The notes under the pieces: generated by a model
What the model was told of the DNA's origin: nothing
What the model saw: only the letters and a program-made list of their open reading frames with translations
The model's database searches: none
In this document: one piece after another, positions 62,929-64,000 of the stretch
Layout: each line of letters starts with the position of its first letter
Position numbering within the stretch: the first letter of the stretch is position 1
From: Chryseobacterium wanjuense
GTDB lineage: Bacteria > Bacteroidota > Bacteroidia > Flavobacteriales > Weeksellaceae
NCBI RefSeq assembly: GCF_900111495.1
Contig: NZ_FOIU01000001.1
Coordinates: 2,294,001-2,358,000, forward strand
Length of the DNA: 64,000 nt
Direction of reading: 5' to 3'
Made by a program: the position numbers and the translations under genes

Positions 62929-63564
62929 ATGATTTTCGTTTCAAAAATTCTGTTTTTTACAAGTCATCATGGTTTTTATACTGTGATCATCCTTGTTTTG
63001 GTCTTTGGACTGCTTTCTTTTGTGACTAAAAAAGGATGGTTTCTGATCCCGATTCTTCCTCTGGCTATTCTGAATGGAATTAGCGGACAGTTCTTAAACG
63101 CATGGTTTCTAAACAAATATGGCACAGAAAGCACAGCAATCATTACTTCTGATGTGGAGACGAATTCTACCCTTAATGATCAGTATATCCATGATTATGA
63201 AGCTATTGTAAAGAAATTGGACGGCAAATACATCAATACCTTTTTTTCAACCACTACTGCATCGATCTACCCTATTGAAAATACCATCAGAATTCCGCAG
63301 GTGGAAAAGCCGTTTCCGGTAAAATTCATCCCCGGTTATGAAAAGAATATTGTGATTCTGTACCATCAGTCCGAAGACGGGAAAATATTGGAAAAGTACC
63401 AGCTTCAGGCTCCCATCAACAGCGCGAGAATCAAATATGAGGCAGATCCTACCAATCAGGAATTCATTCAGGAATATATTGAGGCCTTAGAAAATTATCT
63501 GAAAGTATATGACGATGAAGCGTTTAAAATAAGGCTTAAAGAACTGCAATCTCAAAGGAAATAA
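62929..63564 (+). CDS. Membrane protein, unknown
   Basis: A 211-residue protein with two or three N-terminal hydrophobic helices (about 1-70: FYTVIILVLVFGLLSFVTKK, WFLIPILPLAILNGISGQFL) and a soluble C-terminal domain (SDVETNSTLNDQYIHDYEAI, then FPVKFIPGYEKNIVILYHQS). I do not recognise the family. It is divergent from the small lipoprotein gene and is followed by the trp leader region. Confidence 0.65.
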   Translation: MIFVSKILFFTSHHGFYTVIILVLVFGLLSFVTKKGWFLIPILPLAILNGISGQFLNAWFLNKYGTESTAIITSDVETNSTLNDQYIHDYEAIVKKLDGKYINTFFSTTTASIYPIENTIRIPQVEKPFPVKFIPGYEKNIVILYHQSEDGKILEKYQLQAPINSARIKYEADPTNQEFIQEYIEALENYLKVYDDEAFKIRLKELQSQRK

Positions 63565-63631
63565 CAGGAACCTGAAAGCTTTAAGTTTTTTTAAATTTCA
63601 CGATTTTTATTCTTATATTAAAAAAAATATT

Positions 63632-63639
63632 TACATTTG
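63632..63639 (+). promoter_or_regulatory. Candidate -7 promoter box of the trp transcript
   Basis: TACATTTG fits TAnnTTTG exactly and ends four bases before the first ATG of the leader peptide, so the predicted transcript would start at or next to that codon. No good -33 TTG is seen. Confidence 0.55.
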
Positions 63640-63643
63640 CAAT

Positions 63644-63718
63644 ATGTTAACAATGAGCAACAATAATTGGTGGTGGCTTTCAAACTCGTCGGGTCTGGAA
63701 GTATTGTCATGTTGCTAA
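63644..63718 (+). CDS. trpL: trp operon leader peptide
   Basis: A 24-codon reading frame (MLTMSNNNWWWLSNSSGLEV followed by LSCC), with an in-frame internal ATG at 63653 that would give 21 residues. It has three consecutive Trp codons (63668-63676), a composition typical of attenuation leader peptides and very unlikely by chance in this AT-rich spacer. It lies 97 bases before a trpE start, with a terminator between. The peptide itself needs no function: ribosome stalling at the Trp codons senses charged tRNA-Trp. Which ATG is used is unsettled, and the closeness of the promoter box allows leaderless translation. Confidence 0.85.
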   Translation: MLTMSNNNWWWLSNSSGLEVLSCC

Positions 63719-63765
63719 TCTACAACAGAGATATAATTAAAAACAATATACATAAGACTTTGACG
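63687..63765 (+). promoter_or_regulatory. Predicted antiterminator pairing
   Basis: CGTCGGGTCT (63687-63696), just downstream of the Trp codons, can pair with AGACTTTGACG (63755-63765), which is the 5' arm of the terminator: CGTC/GACG, two G-T wobbles, one bulged T, then GTCT/AGAC. A ribosome stalled on the Trp codons would leave this free; one reaching the stop codon at 63716 would cover it. Confidence 0.65.
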
Positions 63766-63787
63766 GCTGCGTTGAAGTCTTTTTTTT
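63754..63787 (+). terminator. trp attenuator terminator
   Basis: AAGACTTTGACG (63754-63765) pairs with CGTTGAAGTCTT (63770-63781) over 12 base pairs including two wobbles. The loop is GCTG and a run of eight T follows (63780-63787). It lies between the leader peptide and trpE. Confidence 0.88.
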
Positions 63788-63815
63788 GTTTAATTAAATT
63801 AAAAATAAACTACAA

Positions 63816-64000
63816 ATGTTCAATAAAAAAATAAAAATAAAAACCGTATCCAAAAAAACATTGGGAGATCTCCGGACCCCGATGACTATTTATCTACAGA
63901 TCCGTGACAAATTCAGGGATACGATCCTTTTGGAAAGCTCGGATTCTAAAAATATTGACAATAATTTTTCGTTCATCGCCATAAATGCCGTTGCCGGAAT
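63816..64000 (+). CDS. trpE: Anthranilate synthase component I (truncated by window edge)
   Basis: Only the first 61 codons are in the window. The start MFNKKIKIKTVSKKTLGDLR, then TPMTIYLQIRDKFRDTILLE and NNFSFIAINAVAG, matches the N-terminal domain of TrpE, which contains the tryptophan-binding LLES block. TrpE makes anthranilate from chorismate with the TrpG subunit. The Trp-rich leader and attenuator directly upstream strongly support the call. The rest of the trp operon presumably follows beyond the window. Confidence 0.85.
   Translation, partial: MFNKKIKIKTVSKKTLGDLRTPMTIYLQIRDKFRDTILLESSDSKNIDNNFSFIAINAVAG

Noticed and set aside
63564..63631. Terminator for the membrane protein gene before trp
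   Set aside because: Only A/T runs are seen, without a convincing stem.

Overview
The window is AT-rich bacterial chromosome from a member of the Bacteroidota, most likely Chryseobacterium or a close relative in the Weeksellaceae (order Flavobacteriales). The evidence is: the type IX secretion protein PorT, GLPGLI-family proteins, a DUF6705-like protein, secreted proteins that begin 'VGIN..NP..TLDVNG', the menaquinone enzyme UbiE/MenG, a short-chain-type threonine dehydrogenase, and -7 promoter boxes of the Bacteroidota type TAnnTTTG. No transposase, integrase, tRNA, rRNA or CRISPR array is visible, and most of the window looks like stable core chromosome.

Layout. 1-6.1 kb: a DUF2891 protein, a DUF4349 lipoprotein, an eRF1-like small protein, an RsmI-like methyltransferase, a low-molecular-weight tyrosine phosphatase and dnaA. 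5.5-12 kb: a YbgC-type thioesterase, prephenate dehydratase, two paralogous secreted fibre-like proteins and a large DUF2339 membrane protein. 12-16 kb: rarA, an XRE regulator, then an AT-rich pair encoding a lipoprotein with a JAMM-like metal motif and a DUF6705-like protein. 16-25 kb: yidD, an lgt with an extra N-terminal domain, nnr, two tandem mscL genes, a phosphoglycerate-dehydrogenase-like gene, idi and gcvT. 25-32.5 kb: thioesterase, sugar epimerase, a GLPGLI protein, a fluoride riboswitch with a CLC-F antiporter, an MFS transporter, and two double-glycine leader peptides, one followed directly by a second GLPGLI gene. 32.6-38.4 kb: rny, 6S RNA, zapA, porT, ubiE and a KAS III-like synthase. 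38-47.5 kb: metallophosphoesterase, a degenerate deacetylase, threonine dehydrogenase, gamma-glutamyltransferase, a dicarboxylate symporter, a lipid kinase and two RsiV-like lipoproteins. 47.5-57 kb: two DUF3857/transglutaminase proteins, a fibre-like protein, gyrB and cydAB. 57-64 kb: two glycosidase-like secreted paralogs, lysS, rlmF, a lipoprotein cytochrome c, and at the end a trp leader peptide and attenuator before a truncated trpE.

The most interesting parts are RNA-level. (1) A classical ribosome-mediated trp attenuator: a leader peptide with three consecutive Trp codons, a 12-bp terminator stem and a competing pairing inside the leader ORF. (2) A fluoride aptamer whose closing strand can instead pair with the Shine-Dalgarno region of the CLC-F gene. 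(3) A 110-nt rod-like hairpin with a cUUCGg tetraloop in a 609-bp gap upstream of a double-glycine peptide; I do not recognise it and it is the best candidate here for an undescribed RNA or mobile palindrome. (4) 6S RNA between zapA and rny. Several long palindromes between genes look like members of repeat families. Gene starts were moved inward wherever the longest reading frame began at a TTG inside a promoter or terminator.
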